From: an uncultured Flavobacteriales bacterium
Lineage (GTDB): Bacteria; Bacteroidota; Bacteroidia; Flavobacteriales; BACL11
NCBI GenBank assembly: GCA_943788405.1
Contig: CALSQD010000002.1
Coordinates: 1 to 64,000, forward strand
Length of the DNA stretch: 64,000 nucleotides
Direction of reading: 5' to 3'
Positions 30,384 through 39,647 of the stretch are shown here, piece after piece; positions within the stretch are counted from its first letter, which is position 1, and every line of letters starts with the position of its first letter. The notes beneath the pieces are model-generated. The model was given only the letters and a program-made list of their open reading frames with translations. It searched no databases and was not told the DNA's origin. The position numbers and the translations under genes are program-made.

Positions 30384-30417
30384 AGGAGGCACTCTGAACC
30401 AACTGAGTTAATCGCCC
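30343..30417 (-). tRNA. tRNA-Val (anticodon UAC)
   Basis: On the minus strand, GGGCGAT pairs with ATTGCCC as the acceptor stem, and the D arm holds ACTC/GAGT. The anticodon stem is CCTCC/GGAGG around loop TTTACAC (anticodon TAC, valine), and the T arm has loop TTCGAGT. The discriminator base is A, and CCA is genomically encoded (30340-30342 on the plus strand read TGG). It marks the right boundary of the accessory island; the core gene folC follows 60 bases further on. Confidence 0.97.
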
Positions 30418-30476
30418 TTAAATTGGATTGCAAATATATACCATTTCTTATTACAAGCAAGTTTTTTTAATTTTAT

Positions 30477-31688
30477 TTAAAGGACTTCTGCAACAACAAA
30501 AGTACTACCTCCAATAAAGATTAAATCATTTTCATTAGCACATTCTCTTGCTTTATTTAGAGCCTGTTTTACACTAGTAAATGCATTTCCATTAAGTTTG
30601 AATTCCTTAGCTTGTTTCTCTAATTCCTGCACATCCATAGCTCTTGCAATATTAGCTTGGCAAAAATAATATTTTGCAGTTGTAGGTAAAAGCGATAAAA
30701 TAGTAGTTAGGTTTTTATCGTTAACTGTGCCAAATACAAAATGAAGTTGATTGTAATTCAAGCTACCTAATTGTTTTATAATTTCTTTTATTCCATCCTC
30801 ATTATGCCCAGTGTCACAAATAATAAGTGGGGATTTAGATAGGGTTTGCCATCTTCCTAAAAGTTGAGTATTAGAGATAACTTTTTCCAAACCTTGCTGA
30901 ATTTGGATATTTGTAATTTTCCACCCTTCCTTGATCAATTGTGTTATAGCTGTTAGAACAGTATTGATGTTTTCTTTTTGATAATCTCCTTTTAGATCTG
31001 TTTTGTATTCTTGAAAGTACTTACTATTGATGAGTTCTGCATCTTTTTCTTTAGCAATAGTTTTAAAAATAGGGATTGTTTTTTCCTGCTTTCTGCCAAT
31101 AATAATGGGTGTATTATTTTTAATAATACCTGCCTTTTCAGTTGCAATTTTTTCAATTGTATTTCCTAGTAAATTTGTGTGGTCAAGGCCTATATTGGTG
31201 ATGATTGAAAGCTCAGGGTTAATAATATTTGTGCTATCCAGCCTTCCTCCTAAGCCTGTTTCAATAATTGCGATATCCACTTTCTGATTTACAAAATAAT
31301 CAAATGCCATAGCAACTGTAAATTCAAAAAAGGATAGTTCTAATTCTTCAAAAATACCTTTTTGTGTATTAACAAATCCAATTACTTCTTGTTCGGTAAT
31401 CATTTCTCCATTTATCTTAATTCTTTCTCTAAAATCCTTAAGATGTGGAGAGGTGTATAAGCCTACTTTATATCCTGATTCTTGCAAGATAGAAGCCAAC
31501 ATGTGTGCAGTGGAACCTTTTCCATTTGTTCCGGCAATATGAATGCTTTTAAATTGTGTATGAGGATTTCCTAAATGTTTGCTTGCTTCAACAATGTTTC
31601 CAATATCAGCTTTATAAGCAGCTGCACCTTGCCTTTGATACATTGGTAGTTTACTAAAAAGATAGTCAAGCGTTTGTTGATAATTCAT
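30477..31688 (-). CDS. folC: bifunctional folylpolyglutamate/dihydrofolate synthase
   Basis: Mur-ligase-family enzyme adding glutamate to folates. N-terminal landmarks are SKLPMYQRQGAAAYKADIGN and the ATP-binding loop HIAGTNGKGSTAHMLASILQ; downstream are YTSPHLKDFRERI, ETGLGGRLDSTNII and ITNIGLDHTNLLG. Length (403 aa) is standard. Its ATG overlaps the tonB stop by one base, so it is the last gene of an exbB-exbD-tonB-folC operon. First core-genome gene past the island. Confidence 0.95.
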   Translation of the reverse strand: MNYQQTLDYLFSKLPMYQRQGAAAYKADIGNIVEASKHLGNPHTQFKSIHIAGTNGKGSTAHMLASILQESGYKVGLYTSPHLKDFRERIKINGEMITEQEVIGFVNTQKGIFEELELSFFEFTVAMAFDYFVNQKVDIAIIETGLGGRLDSTNIINPELSIITNIGLDHTNLLGNTIEKIATEKAGIIKNNTPIIIGRKQEKTIPIFKTIAKEKDAELINSKYFQEYKTDLKGDYQKENINTVLTAITQLIKEGWKITNIQIQQGLEKVISNTQLLGRWQTLSKSPLIICDTGHNEDGIKEIIKQLGSLNYNQLHFVFGTVNDKNLTTILSLLPTTAKYYFCQANIARAMDVQELEKQAKEFKLNGNAFTSVKQALNKARECANENDLIFIGGSTFVVAEVL

Positions 31689-32467
31689 TAGTTTAACTGG
31701 AAGTGATATATGATTTTTCCTTGCTGATTAGTGGGTGCGGTTTGTTTGGGGTTAAACTTAGTTTTTAGGGCTGCAGCTTTTGCTCTTGCTAATAATTGTT
31801 TGTTTAAAGTGGTAGAGCCTTTTGCTCCAGGAATAGCATTTATCACATTCCCTAATCTGTCAACTGTAATTAGCACTACAACTTTTCCTTCAATTTGAGT
31901 GTTATAAATAGGTTTTGCTTTAAAGGCAACACTTCTTCCTCCTAGCTGATATGCACTCCCTTCTTCTCCAATTCCTCCTCCTTCATACACTTCTGAGTTT
32001 GGATCGCCTTCAGTTGATCCTTGGTTGCCTTCTCCTTTTTTATCTCCTTCTGATTTTTTTTGATTTTTTTTCTTACCAGGGTAAAGCGCCTTTTTGTTTA
32101 CTTCAGGTTTTTTCTCTTCAATTACTTCTTCCTTAGGTTCTTCTTTTTTAACAACCTTTTTCTTTTCTTCTGTTTTTTCTACAACTGGAGTTTCAACTAT
32201 TGATTGGGTAATAATCTCTTCAGTACTTTCAATTTGCTCTTCAATAATTTCTTCTTCAACTATTTCAGTTACTTCTTCAATACTTTCTGGTTCTATTTCT
32301 CCTGTTCCTTGATCCGTAAAACCAAAGTTGATACTAATTCCCTCTTCAGCAGGTGGTGGGTCTTGATAGGTAAGTCCCATAAAAAGAAAGGCAACTAAAA
32401 GTAGTGCATGAAACAATATTGTTCCAATAATCCCTTTTCTTTTGCTCTTCTTTTCAGCAGCTGTCAT
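31688..32467 (-). CDS. TonB-like energy transducer
   Basis: 259 aa. An N-terminal membrane helix (GIIGTILFHALLLVAFLFMG) is followed by a long Glu/Lys/Pro-rich periplasm-spanning segment and a C-terminal TonB domain (about residues 165-259; KVVVLITVDRLGNVINAIPG, AALKTKFNP, KIIYHFQL). Together with the ExbB/ExbD-like proteins encoded just upstream in the operon, it transmits proton-motive force to outer-membrane TonB-dependent receptors. The acidic linker (repeated EE and EEI) is typical of Bacteroidota. Confidence 0.92.
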   Translation of the reverse strand: MTAAEKKSKRKGIIGTILFHALLLVAFLFMGLTYQDPPPAEEGISINFGFTDQGTGEIEPESIEEVTEIVEEEIIEEQIESTEEIITQSIVETPVVEKTEEKKKVVKKEEPKEEVIEEKKPEVNKKALYPGKKKNQKKSEGDKKGEGNQGSTEGDPNSEVYEGGGIGEEGSAYQLGGRSVAFKAKPIYNTQIEGKVVVLITVDRLGNVINAIPGAKGSTTLNKQLLARAKAAALKTKFNPKQTAPTNQQGKIIYHFQLN

Positions 32468-32468
32468 T

Positions 32469-32861
32469 TTAATTTGGGCTTGTTGCTAATACAATTTTGT
32501 ATTTATTGCGGTAGGCAATGTCCATCACTTTTACTACATGTTCAATAGCAACTGTTTTGTCTGCATGTAAAATTATTGCAGGTTCAACTTCATTGCCAAT
32601 TAGTAGCTTTAGTTCCTGTTCAATAGAATTTGAGTTTACTTCATTTTCATTGATATAAAAATCAATTTCAGGAGTTATAGAAATAGAAATAGTTTGCTTC
32701 TCCAAAGTTTTTGCCTTACTACTTGGTAAAAGTAATTTTAAAGCATTTGGGCTAACTAGGGTAGAGGTAAGCATAAAGAAGATAAGCAATAGGAAAACTA
32801 TGTCCGTCATTGAGGACATGTTAAAATTGGGTGTTACCTTATTTCTGCTTCTTAATCCCAT
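32469..32861 (-). CDS. exbD: ExbD/TolR biopolymer transport protein
   Basis: 130 aa with one N-terminal transmembrane helix preceded by RNKVTPNFNMSSMTDIVFLL; the conserved aspartate (TDIVFLL) is the proton-binding residue of the ExbB-ExbD motor. The periplasmic domain ends with IALHADKTV-type sequence (here IILHADKTVAIEHVVKVMDI). Its ATG overlaps the stop of exbB by one base, so the two are translated together. Confidence 0.94.
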   Translation of the reverse strand: MGLRSRNKVTPNFNMSSMTDIVFLLLIFFMLTSTLVSPNALKLLLPSSKAKTLEKQTISISITPEIDFYINENEVNSNSIEQELKLLIGNEVEPAIILHADKTVAIEHVVKVMDIAYRNKYKIVLATSPN

Positions 32862-33559
32862 TATTCGTTATGGTGTAAAAGGTCTAAAAATTCAGTTGTC
32901 TTTGCTTCTAACATAAATACTACTTTGTCTACTTTAGATACTAAATAGTTATATGCAATAAAGGCAATAATACCCACAACTAAACCGGCAACAGTAGTTG
33001 TCATAGCGGTATAGATTCCTTTACTCAACATTTCAACATCAATATTTCCACCTGCACTTGCCATTTCATGGAAAGCAACAATCATACCTATTACAGTTCC
33101 TAAAAAGCCAATCATAGGTGCTGCACCTGATATAGTAGCTAAATTAGCCAAGTTAGTTTCCATTTTGAAAACTTCTAATTTTCCTTGGTTTTCAATGGCT
33201 GCTGAAATATCAGTCATAGGTTTGTTGATACGATTTACTCCTTTTTCAATCATTCTTGAAATAGGGCTATCGGTATTTCTGCACAAGGTTTTTGCTGCTT
33301 CAATATCTTTAGCTTCTACAAAATTCTGAATGCTTTTTAGGAAAGTCTCATCTTCTTTACTTGCTTTTTTAATTACTGAAAAGCGTTCAATCAAAATATA
33401 AATTGCAAAAATAGAAAGTAAGCCTAAAGCTCCCATCACTAAGTTTCCTCCAATTCCTCCTGAAGTAATTAAATCAATAACGGATAAAGTTTTTTCAGTA
33501 ATTACTGGTGTGCCTAAGCTATCAGTAGGGTTTGGTATTTGTAGGAGTAATGAAGTCAT
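32861..33559 (-). CDS. exbB: MotA/TolQ/ExbB proton channel protein
   Basis: 232 aa with three transmembrane helices. The first is at about residues 38-60 (VMGALGLLSIFAIYILIERF). The second and third lie in the conserved block APMIGFLGTVIGMIVAFHEM and TTTVAGLVVGIIAFIAYNYL, which contains the channel threonines. Forms the proton channel of the TonB energising complex. First gene of the exbB-exbD-tonB-folC operon. Confidence 0.95.
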   Translation of the reverse strand: MTSLLLQIPNPTDSLGTPVITEKTLSVIDLITSGGIGGNLVMGALGLLSIFAIYILIERFSVIKKASKEDETFLKSIQNFVEAKDIEAAKTLCRNTDSPISRMIEKGVNRINKPMTDISAAIENQGKLEVFKMETNLANLATISGAAPMIGFLGTVIGMIVAFHEMASAGGNIDVEMLSKGIYTAMTTTVAGLVVGIIAFIAYNYLVSKVDKVVFMLEAKTTEFLDLLHHNE

Positions 33560-33584
33560 AGTAAGTAAACGATAAAATTATTTT

Positions 33585-34994
33585 TTATTGTAAAAAGATG
33601 TAAGTAGCTGCACCTGCTAAGTATCCCATTAAAGCTAAAAGTGAAATATTTTTCAAGTACCAAATGAAGTCAATTTTTAGGATACCCATTACAGCAACTC
33701 CTGCTGCAGAACCAATAATTAAAACTGAACCTCCAGTACCTGCACAATAAGCTAAAAACTCCCAGAACATTCCATCAGCAGCATAATGCCCACTCTCTGC
33801 AATTGGGTACATTCCCATTGCTCCAGCAACTAAAGGCACATTATCCACAATAGAGGAGAGTAAACCAATAATCATATTGATAATGTAAATTCCCTCAACT
33901 GATTGTCCGTTAAAAGTTGTGTCTAAAAATGTAGCAACAATGTCCAATTGTCCTGCTGATTGTAAACTTGCTACAGCTAATAGTATTCCTAAGAAGAAAA
34001 ATATAGTAGGTGTATCCACTTTTTTCATTACTCCAATAACTGAAAGTTGAGATTTTTGTTCATGGTTTTTACTCCTGTGAATTACCTCAGTTACTAGCCA
34101 TAAAACCCCTAAAGACAATAGTATACCAACATAAGGAGGTAGGTGAGTTACTGTTTTGAAAACAGGTACAAACAAGAGACCTAATACACCTAAATAAAAA
34201 ATCAAATTTCTTTCAAATGGAGTAGTAGGGTCAGTGTAATGTTCTGCAGTTTCTACTTTTATTGGCCTTGTTATTTCACCTTTTAACTTAAAAGTTAAGT
34301 AAATTAATGGCACAAGTGCACAAACCACTGAGGGGATAAATACTGAAGTAATAATGTTTGCAGCTGTTACTTGCCCTCCAATCCAAAGCATAATAGTAGT
34401 AACATCTCCAATTGGCGACCATGCCCCACCAGCATTGGCTGATAGGATTACCATACCTGCAAACATCCATAAGTCTTCTCTATCCTTAATTAGTTTGGTA
34501 AGTAAAGCGGCCATAACAATGGCTGTTGTTAAGTTGTCCAAAGCAGCAGAGAAGAAGAAAGTTATAATACTTAGAATCCACATTAAAGCTACCTTTTTGT
34601 TGGTTGTAATTTTGTCAGTAATAATTGCAAAACCCTCATGAGCATCTATCAGTTCAACAATAGTCATTGCTCCCAAAAGGAAGAATAAAATTTCAGCAAT
34701 ATCTACCAAATGATGCGATAGTTCATGTCCAACATAATGTGTTTTAAGATCATGATAATTTAATGATATCCATTCTAAAGTTCTGTTTGGGTTTTCTAAT
34801 TTAAAAAACTCAATAAATTCTAGGAATTTAGGAGAGTCATTGCCTATAATATCAAATACTCCAAAAGAAAATAGTGCCCATCCTAATCCTCCAATAATAA
34901 GTGCAGAAGCTGCTTTGTCAACTTTAATTGGGTGTTCTAAAGCAATTGCCATGTATCCTAAAACGAATACAATAATCATAAATGTAATAATCAT
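33585..34994 (-). CDS. nhaD: NhaD-type sodium:proton antiporter
   Basis: 469 aa with about 12 hydrophobic segments, in the ion-transporter superfamily. Landmarks are ALEHPIKVDKAASALIIGGLGW at the N-terminus (EHP is characteristic of NhaD), SAALDNLTTAIVMAALL, ANAGGAWSPIGDVTTIMLWI and SIVDNVPLVAGAMGMYP, which hold the conserved Asp/Asn and SPxGD elements. It exports sodium in exchange for protons, fitting a marine habitat. A separate transcription unit 24 bases after exbB. Confidence 0.94.
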   Translation of the reverse strand: MIITFMIIVFVLGYMAIALEHPIKVDKAASALIIGGLGWALFSFGVFDIIGNDSPKFLEFIEFFKLENPNRTLEWISLNYHDLKTHYVGHELSHHLVDIAEILFFLLGAMTIVELIDAHEGFAIITDKITTNKKVALMWILSIITFFFSAALDNLTTAIVMAALLTKLIKDREDLWMFAGMVILSANAGGAWSPIGDVTTIMLWIGGQVTAANIITSVFIPSVVCALVPLIYLTFKLKGEITRPIKVETAEHYTDPTTPFERNLIFYLGVLGLLFVPVFKTVTHLPPYVGILLSLGVLWLVTEVIHRSKNHEQKSQLSVIGVMKKVDTPTIFFFLGILLAVASLQSAGQLDIVATFLDTTFNGQSVEGIYIINMIIGLLSSIVDNVPLVAGAMGMYPIAESGHYAADGMFWEFLAYCAGTGGSVLIIGSAAGVAVMGILKIDFIWYLKNISLLALMGYLAGAATYIFLQ

Positions 34995-35023
34995 AAATTT
35001 TTATTAGTTGTTTATTTGAAAAA

Positions 35024-36118
35024 TTATTTTTGTAAGTATACTGTTGTGCTTGGGAAAGCAAAATCGCTATTGTGCTTTTTTACAATCTCCATTATTTTAT
35101 AGTTGACATCTTCTTTTACATCAATTAAGTCATTCCATTTTGGGCTGTCAACAAAATACATAACTAAGATATCTAAAGAGCTTGATCCAAATTCTTGGAA
35201 GCGTACCTTTCCTTCTTGATTTGTTTTTGGATGCTGATTAATCATATCTTGAATATCAGCTACAATTGCTTTGATTTGTTCTGGAGCAGTTTCGTAAGTC
35301 AAGCCAATATTGAATTTCACTCTTCTTACAGGGCGCATTCCTAAGTTGTCTAACTCTGCATCAATCATTTTTTTGTTGGGTACAGTAACTAAACTTTTAT
35401 CAAAAGTTCGGATTCTTGTACTTCTAAATCCTACTTTTTCCACAGTACCTGTAACGGCACCCACTGTAACTGTATCGCCTACAGTAAAAGGTTGGTCAAA
35501 AAATATAGTGAAAGAACCCAATAGGTTTTCTAAACTTTCTTTGGATGCCATAGCTAAGGCAATACCTCCAATTCCTAAACCTGTAGCTAAGGCTGTAATA
35601 TCTACATCAAAAACATTCCCCATTACAATTACTAAAGCAAATATGTAAGTTATGATTTTAGCAATTTCAATGATGAAAGGAATAAGTTGATCATCCATCT
35701 TGTTCTCAGTTGCTTCAGCTCTTTTATTTAAAATTAAACCTATAAAATCAATTACTTTTAAGAAAATCCAAAATATAGAATATACATAAACAAGAGAAAA
35801 TCCTTTATTGATAAACATTCTTAAACCCATTTCATTCTCTGGTGCTAAGTTCCAAGCGGATGGGTATTCAATGTGTGAACTCCCTAGGTAAATAACAGAA
35901 AGCATTATGCAAAAACCAATTGGCTTGGTAAGTAGGGAATCAAATTTATCAATTCCAACTTCCATTCCTTTATTTCCTAAAATTCTAAAAAGAAGATGAC
36001 TTAAATATTTTGAGATTAATTTTTTAAAAATAAATCCTAAAAAAACAGCTCCAATAAACCAAGTGTAATCTTGAATTGTGTTGCCTAATATTTCAGTCAT
36101 TAAGAATTGTGTATCCAT
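35024..36118 (-). CDS. MscS family mechanosensitive channel
   Basis: 364 aa: four N-terminal hydrophobic helices, then the MscS pore helix and beta domain, GLGIGGIALAMASKESLENL, IFFDQPFTVGDTVTVG and VEKVGFRSTRIRTFDKSLVTVPN. Opens under membrane tension to release solutes on osmotic down-shock. Located between the sodium antiporter and the amino-acid dehydrogenase; co-transcription is possible, with about 30 bases on one side and 11 on the other. Confidence 0.92.
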   Translation of the reverse strand: MDTQFLMTEILGNTIQDYTWFIGAVFLGFIFKKLISKYLSHLLFRILGNKGMEVGIDKFDSLLTKPIGFCIMLSVIYLGSSHIEYPSAWNLAPENEMGLRMFINKGFSLVYVYSIFWIFLKVIDFIGLILNKRAEATENKMDDQLIPFIIEIAKIITYIFALVIVMGNVFDVDITALATGLGIGGIALAMASKESLENLLGSFTIFFDQPFTVGDTVTVGAVTGTVEKVGFRSTRIRTFDKSLVTVPNKKMIDAELDNLGMRPVRRVKFNIGLTYETAPEQIKAIVADIQDMINQHPKTNQEGKVRFQEFGSSSLDILVMYFVDSPKWNDLIDVKEDVNYKIMEIVKKHNSDFAFPSTTVYLQK

Positions 36119-36129
36119 AATTTTAATTT

Positions 36130-37356
36130 TTAAACCAGTTGCTTTAATGCAATTTCAAAAGCTGTTTTTGAGATATCGGTTTTACTATTATTAATTGCGT
36201 GTGATTTTATTAATGCGTTTTTTATACAGTCTGAAGTATCAGCAAAAATAGCTTTATCAGTCATTTGAATTTCATTTTCCATTAAGTAAGCAAAAACTCT
36301 AGCCATACCACAATTTGCAATAAAATCAGGCAATACACTTACTCTCTCATCAGCACTTTTTGAGATTGGTCCAAAGAAAATTTCTTTATCAGCAAAAGGT
36401 ACATTTGCTCCAGATGAAATAACTTCTAGCCCATTATCAATCATAGTGTCTAATTGATTTTGAGATAATAAACGAGAAGCTGCTGCTGGTACAAATATCT
36501 CGGCACCTACACTCCATATTTTTTCGTTAGCTTCTTCAAAAGATAACATGTTATCAGCTTCTAAAAAGTTAGAAGTTCTGTCTTCTAGTAAAGATTTTAC
36601 TTCTTCAAAAGAATATCCTTCAGGATTAACTACTCCACCTACTTTATCAATAATCCCTACAATGATAGCGCCTGCTTGTGCTAAATAGTATGCGGCAGCA
36701 CCTGCTACATTCCCCCATCCTTGTATGATTACTCTTTTCCCTTTTACCTCTCCACCATAGATGTTATAATAATGTAAAATAGTTTCTGATACTCCATATC
36801 CAGTAATTAAATCTCCTACTGAATAGTCTTTGTTTGGGTTAGGGGTTAAGTTTTCATCTTTAACGATTAAAGGTACACCTTCTTTAAGCTGATTGATGAT
36901 TTTCATCTTTCCTTCTTCATCTCTCCTGTGGTGCCCGTTTACAATTCCTTCTAATGGAAATAAAATTCCTTGTTCCTCACACATTGGCATTACCTCATGC
37001 ACCTCATCTACATTCATGTCGCCACCTGTTCCGTAATATGTTTTTAATAATGGTTTAGCAGCTGCATACCATCTTCTTAAAACCTCTTGTTTTCTTGGGT
37101 CTCTTGGGTCAAAATTAATTCCAGATTTTCCACCACCAATTGGAGGTCCAGCAACTGTAAATTTAACTTCCATAGTTTTTGCTAATGCTAAAACCTCATC
37201 TTTAGTAACACCAATTCTCATTCTTGTTCCTCCTGCAGCAGCCCCTCCTCTTAATGAGTTGATGACTATCCATCCTTCAGCATCTGTTTTTTCATCTTTC
37301 CATTCAAAAACTACTTCAGGTTTTTTATCTTCAAATTTCTTTAATAATTCTTCCAT
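36130..37356 (-). CDS. Glu/Leu/Phe/Val dehydrogenase
   Basis: 408 aa NAD(P)-dependent amino-acid dehydrogenase. It has the dimerisation domain with GGAAAGGTRMRIGVT and PIGGGKSGINFDPRDP (the catalytic lysine follows GGG). GTGGDMNVDEV comes next, then the Rossmann domain with VIIQGWGNVAGAAAYYLA, and EIFVPAAASRLL plus ISSGANVPF toward the end. The family interconverts an amino acid and its 2-oxo acid with ammonium; the sequence does not let me decide between glutamate and branched-chain substrates. Confidence 0.92.
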   Translation of the reverse strand: MEELLKKFEDKKPEVVFEWKDEKTDAEGWIVINSLRGGAAAGGTRMRIGVTKDEVLALAKTMEVKFTVAGPPIGGGKSGINFDPRDPRKQEVLRRWYAAAKPLLKTYYGTGGDMNVDEVHEVMPMCEEQGILFPLEGIVNGHHRRDEEGKMKIINQLKEGVPLIVKDENLTPNPNKDYSVGDLITGYGVSETILHYYNIYGGEVKGKRVIIQGWGNVAGAAAYYLAQAGAIIVGIIDKVGGVVNPEGYSFEEVKSLLEDRTSNFLEADNMLSFEEANEKIWSVGAEIFVPAAASRLLSQNQLDTMIDNGLEVISSGANVPFADKEIFFGPISKSADERVSVLPDFIANCGMARVFAYLMENEIQMTDKAIFADTSDCIKNALIKSHAINNSKTDISKTAFEIALKQLV

Positions 37357-37399
37357 CTTCTCTTGGTTTTAATTTTTTGCAAATGTATTAAATTTAGGT

Positions 37400-38443
37400 T
37401 TAGATTTGATGAATAACTCCACCACTATTATCCCTATCTGCACCCGTTACGGATTGAAGGCAATTTACTTCATTTCTTGCTTTTAACACTCCTAGAAAAC
37501 CAAAGAGTAAGGCTTCTTTAAAATTAATGATTGTGTTGCTAGGAATTATAATTTTAGAAGAGGAATAGTGCTTTATTCTTTCCATTAGATATTGATTAAA
37601 CACACCTCCTCCAGTAAAAAGAGTAGATTCATTTGGGATAAAAGCGCCAATTTGTATTGCAATGTGCTCACAAAAAGTATGTAAGGCATCTTCAGGTTTT
37701 TGGTTTTTAATTATTGGGTTTATTTCTTTTTCAACCCATTCTCTTCCTAATGATTTTGGAGGTAATTTTTTGTAAAAATCAAGCTTATTAAGTTGTTGTA
37801 AAAGTTCTGGGATTAAATTCCCTTTTTTGGCAATATCCCCATTATTATCGTATTCAATATTTAACTTTTCACATATTCTATTGAGTACAATATTTACAGC
37901 ACAAATGTCAAAAGCGGTAATTTCTCCTTCATGTTTGATTGAAATATTAGCAAAACCACCTAAATTAATACAGTATTTATAATTTGGAAATAAATGTAAA
38001 TCTCCAATTGGTACTAGAGGAGCTCCTTGGCCATTAAGCGAAACATCTAAACTCCTAAAATCATTAATTGTTGTAATGCCAGTAGTCTGGGAAATTGATT
38101 TTCCATCTCCAATCTGCAAGGTGTAATTATTTTCAGGTTGATGAAATATAGTGTGCCCGTGAGATGCAATAAAATCAACTTTTTTATTGCCTAAAAAAGC
38201 AGTGATTTTCTCTCCTAATAAAGCACCATATTTAATGTTGGTTTCTGCAATTATTTCTTTATTTTGTTTATGTAGATTTTCTAGGGTTGATTTCCAATAG
38301 TTATCGTATTTTAAGGTATCTGATTTTTCAATTTTGAATTCCCATTTATTTGTTTTTTCAAAGGTGCAAATAGCTAAATCTATCCCATCTAAGGAAGTGC
38401 CTGACATAACTCCTAAAACACGGTATTTTATATTCTTACTCAT
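37400..38443 (-). CDS. anmK: anhydro-N-acetylmuramic acid kinase
   Basis: 347 aa ASKHA-fold kinase converting anhydroMurNAc to MurNAc-6-phosphate in peptidoglycan recycling. Start motif GVMSGTSLDGIDLAICTFE, FIASHGHTIFHQP, IGDGKSISQTTGI, NDFRSLDVSLNGQGAPLVP, CINLGGFANISI and LFTGGGVFNQYLM are all present. It diverges from the acyl-CoA dehydrogenase; a -7 box TATTTTTG at 38471-38478 serves the plus-strand gene. Confidence 0.94.
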   Translation of the reverse strand: MSKNIKYRVLGVMSGTSLDGIDLAICTFEKTNKWEFKIEKSDTLKYDNYWKSTLENLHKQNKEIIAETNIKYGALLGEKITAFLGNKKVDFIASHGHTIFHQPENNYTLQIGDGKSISQTTGITTINDFRSLDVSLNGQGAPLVPIGDLHLFPNYKYCINLGGFANISIKHEGEITAFDICAVNIVLNRICEKLNIEYDNNGDIAKKGNLIPELLQQLNKLDFYKKLPPKSLGREWVEKEINPIIKNQKPEDALHTFCEHIAIQIGAFIPNESTLFTGGGVFNQYLMERIKHYSSSKIIIPSNTIINFKEALLFGFLGVLKARNEVNCLQSVTGADRDNSGGVIHQI

Positions 38444-38470
38444 CAGTTTTCAAAAATAGTTTAAAAAATG

Positions 38471-38478
38471 TATTTTTG
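38471..38478 (+). promoter_or_regulatory. promoter -7 element TATTTTTG
   Basis: Perfect match to TAnnTTTG in the divergent region between anmK and the acyl-CoA dehydrogenase gene, 24 bases before the ATG at 38503. Confidence 0.5.
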
Positions 38479-38502
38479 CGTGAATTTTAAAAAAAGCAAA
38501 TA

Positions 38503-39642
38503 ATGAATTTTGAATTGACGGAGGAACATAAGATGATTAGGGATGCAGCAAGAGATTTTGCACAAACTGAATTATTGCCAGGAGTAATTGAAAGAGATGA
38601 AAATCAAACTTTCCCAGCAGAACAAATTAAAAAATTAGGAGAACTTGGTTTCTTAGGAATGATGGTTGATCCTAAATATGGTGGAGCAGGAATGGATGCA
38701 ATTTCTTATGTTTTAGCAATGGAAGAAATTTCAAAAGTTGATGCTTCATGTTCAGTAGTAATGTCAGTGAATAATTCTTTAGTATGTTGGGGGTTAGAAA
38801 CATTTGGAACAGAAGAACAAAAACAAAAATATTTAAAGCCTTTAGCAACAGGTGAGATAATTGGAGCTTTTTGCTTATCAGAACCAGAAGCAGGTTCAGA
38901 TGCAACATCACAACAAACTACTGCAATTGATAAAGGAGATCATTATTTATTAAATGGTACAAAAAATTGGATTACTAACGGAAATTCTGCTTCAGTATAC
39001 TTAGTAATTGCACAAACGGATGTAGAGAAAAAACATAAAGGTATCAATGCTTTTATTATTGAAAAAGGAATGGATGGTTTTGTTGTAGGACCAAAAGAAA
39101 ATAAATTAGGAATTAGAGGTTCTGACACTCACTCTTTAATGTTTACTGATGTAAAAGTGCCAAAAGAAAATAGAATTGGAGAAGATGGTTTTGGATTTAC
39201 TTTTGCAATGAAAACTTTATCAGGAGGAAGAATTGGTATTGCTTCACAGGCTTTAGGTATAGCTTCAGGAGCTTATGAATTAGCATTACAATATTCTAAA
39301 GAAAGAAAAGCATTTGGAAAAGAGATTTCACAGCACCAAGCTATTGCATTTAAATTAGCAGATATGGCTACTGAAATTGAAGCTGCTAGATTGTTATGTT
39401 TGAAATCAGCATGGCTAAAAGATAACGGACAAAATTATGATAAACTTGGAGCTATGGCTAAGGTATTTGCTTCAGAAACAGCTATGAAAACTACTGTTGA
39501 AGCAGTGCAAGTTCATGGTGGTTATGGTTTTGTAAAAGAATATCATGTTGAGCGTTTGATGCGTGATGCAAAAATTACACAAATTTATGAAGGAACTTCT
39601 GAGATTCAAAGAATTGTAATCTCTCGTTCTGTTTTAAAATAA
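38503..39642 (+). CDS. acyl-CoA dehydrogenase
   Basis: 379 aa flavoprotein of fatty-acid beta-oxidation: LGFLGMMVDPKYGGAGMDAI, FCLSEPEAGSDATSQQTTA, NGTKNWITNGNSA, LGIRGSDTHSLMF, RKAFGKEISQHQAIAF, and QVHGGYGFVKEYHVERLMRD. It ends with QIYEGTSEIQRIVI, in which the glutamate of YEGTSE is the catalytic base of the short/medium-chain group. FAD- and ETF-dependent. The next gene starts 5 bases later, although the function differs. Confidence 0.95.
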   Translation: MNFELTEEHKMIRDAARDFAQTELLPGVIERDENQTFPAEQIKKLGELGFLGMMVDPKYGGAGMDAISYVLAMEEISKVDASCSVVMSVNNSLVCWGLETFGTEEQKQKYLKPLATGEIIGAFCLSEPEAGSDATSQQTTAIDKGDHYLLNGTKNWITNGNSASVYLVIAQTDVEKKHKGINAFIIEKGMDGFVVGPKENKLGIRGSDTHSLMFTDVKVPKENRIGEDGFGFTFAMKTLSGGRIGIASQALGIASGAYELALQYSKERKAFGKEISQHQAIAFKLADMATEIEAARLLCLKSAWLKDNGQNYDKLGAMAKVFASETAMKTTVEAVQVHGGYGFVKEYHVERLMRDAKITQIYEGTSEIQRIVISRSVLK

Positions 39643-39647
39643 TAATT

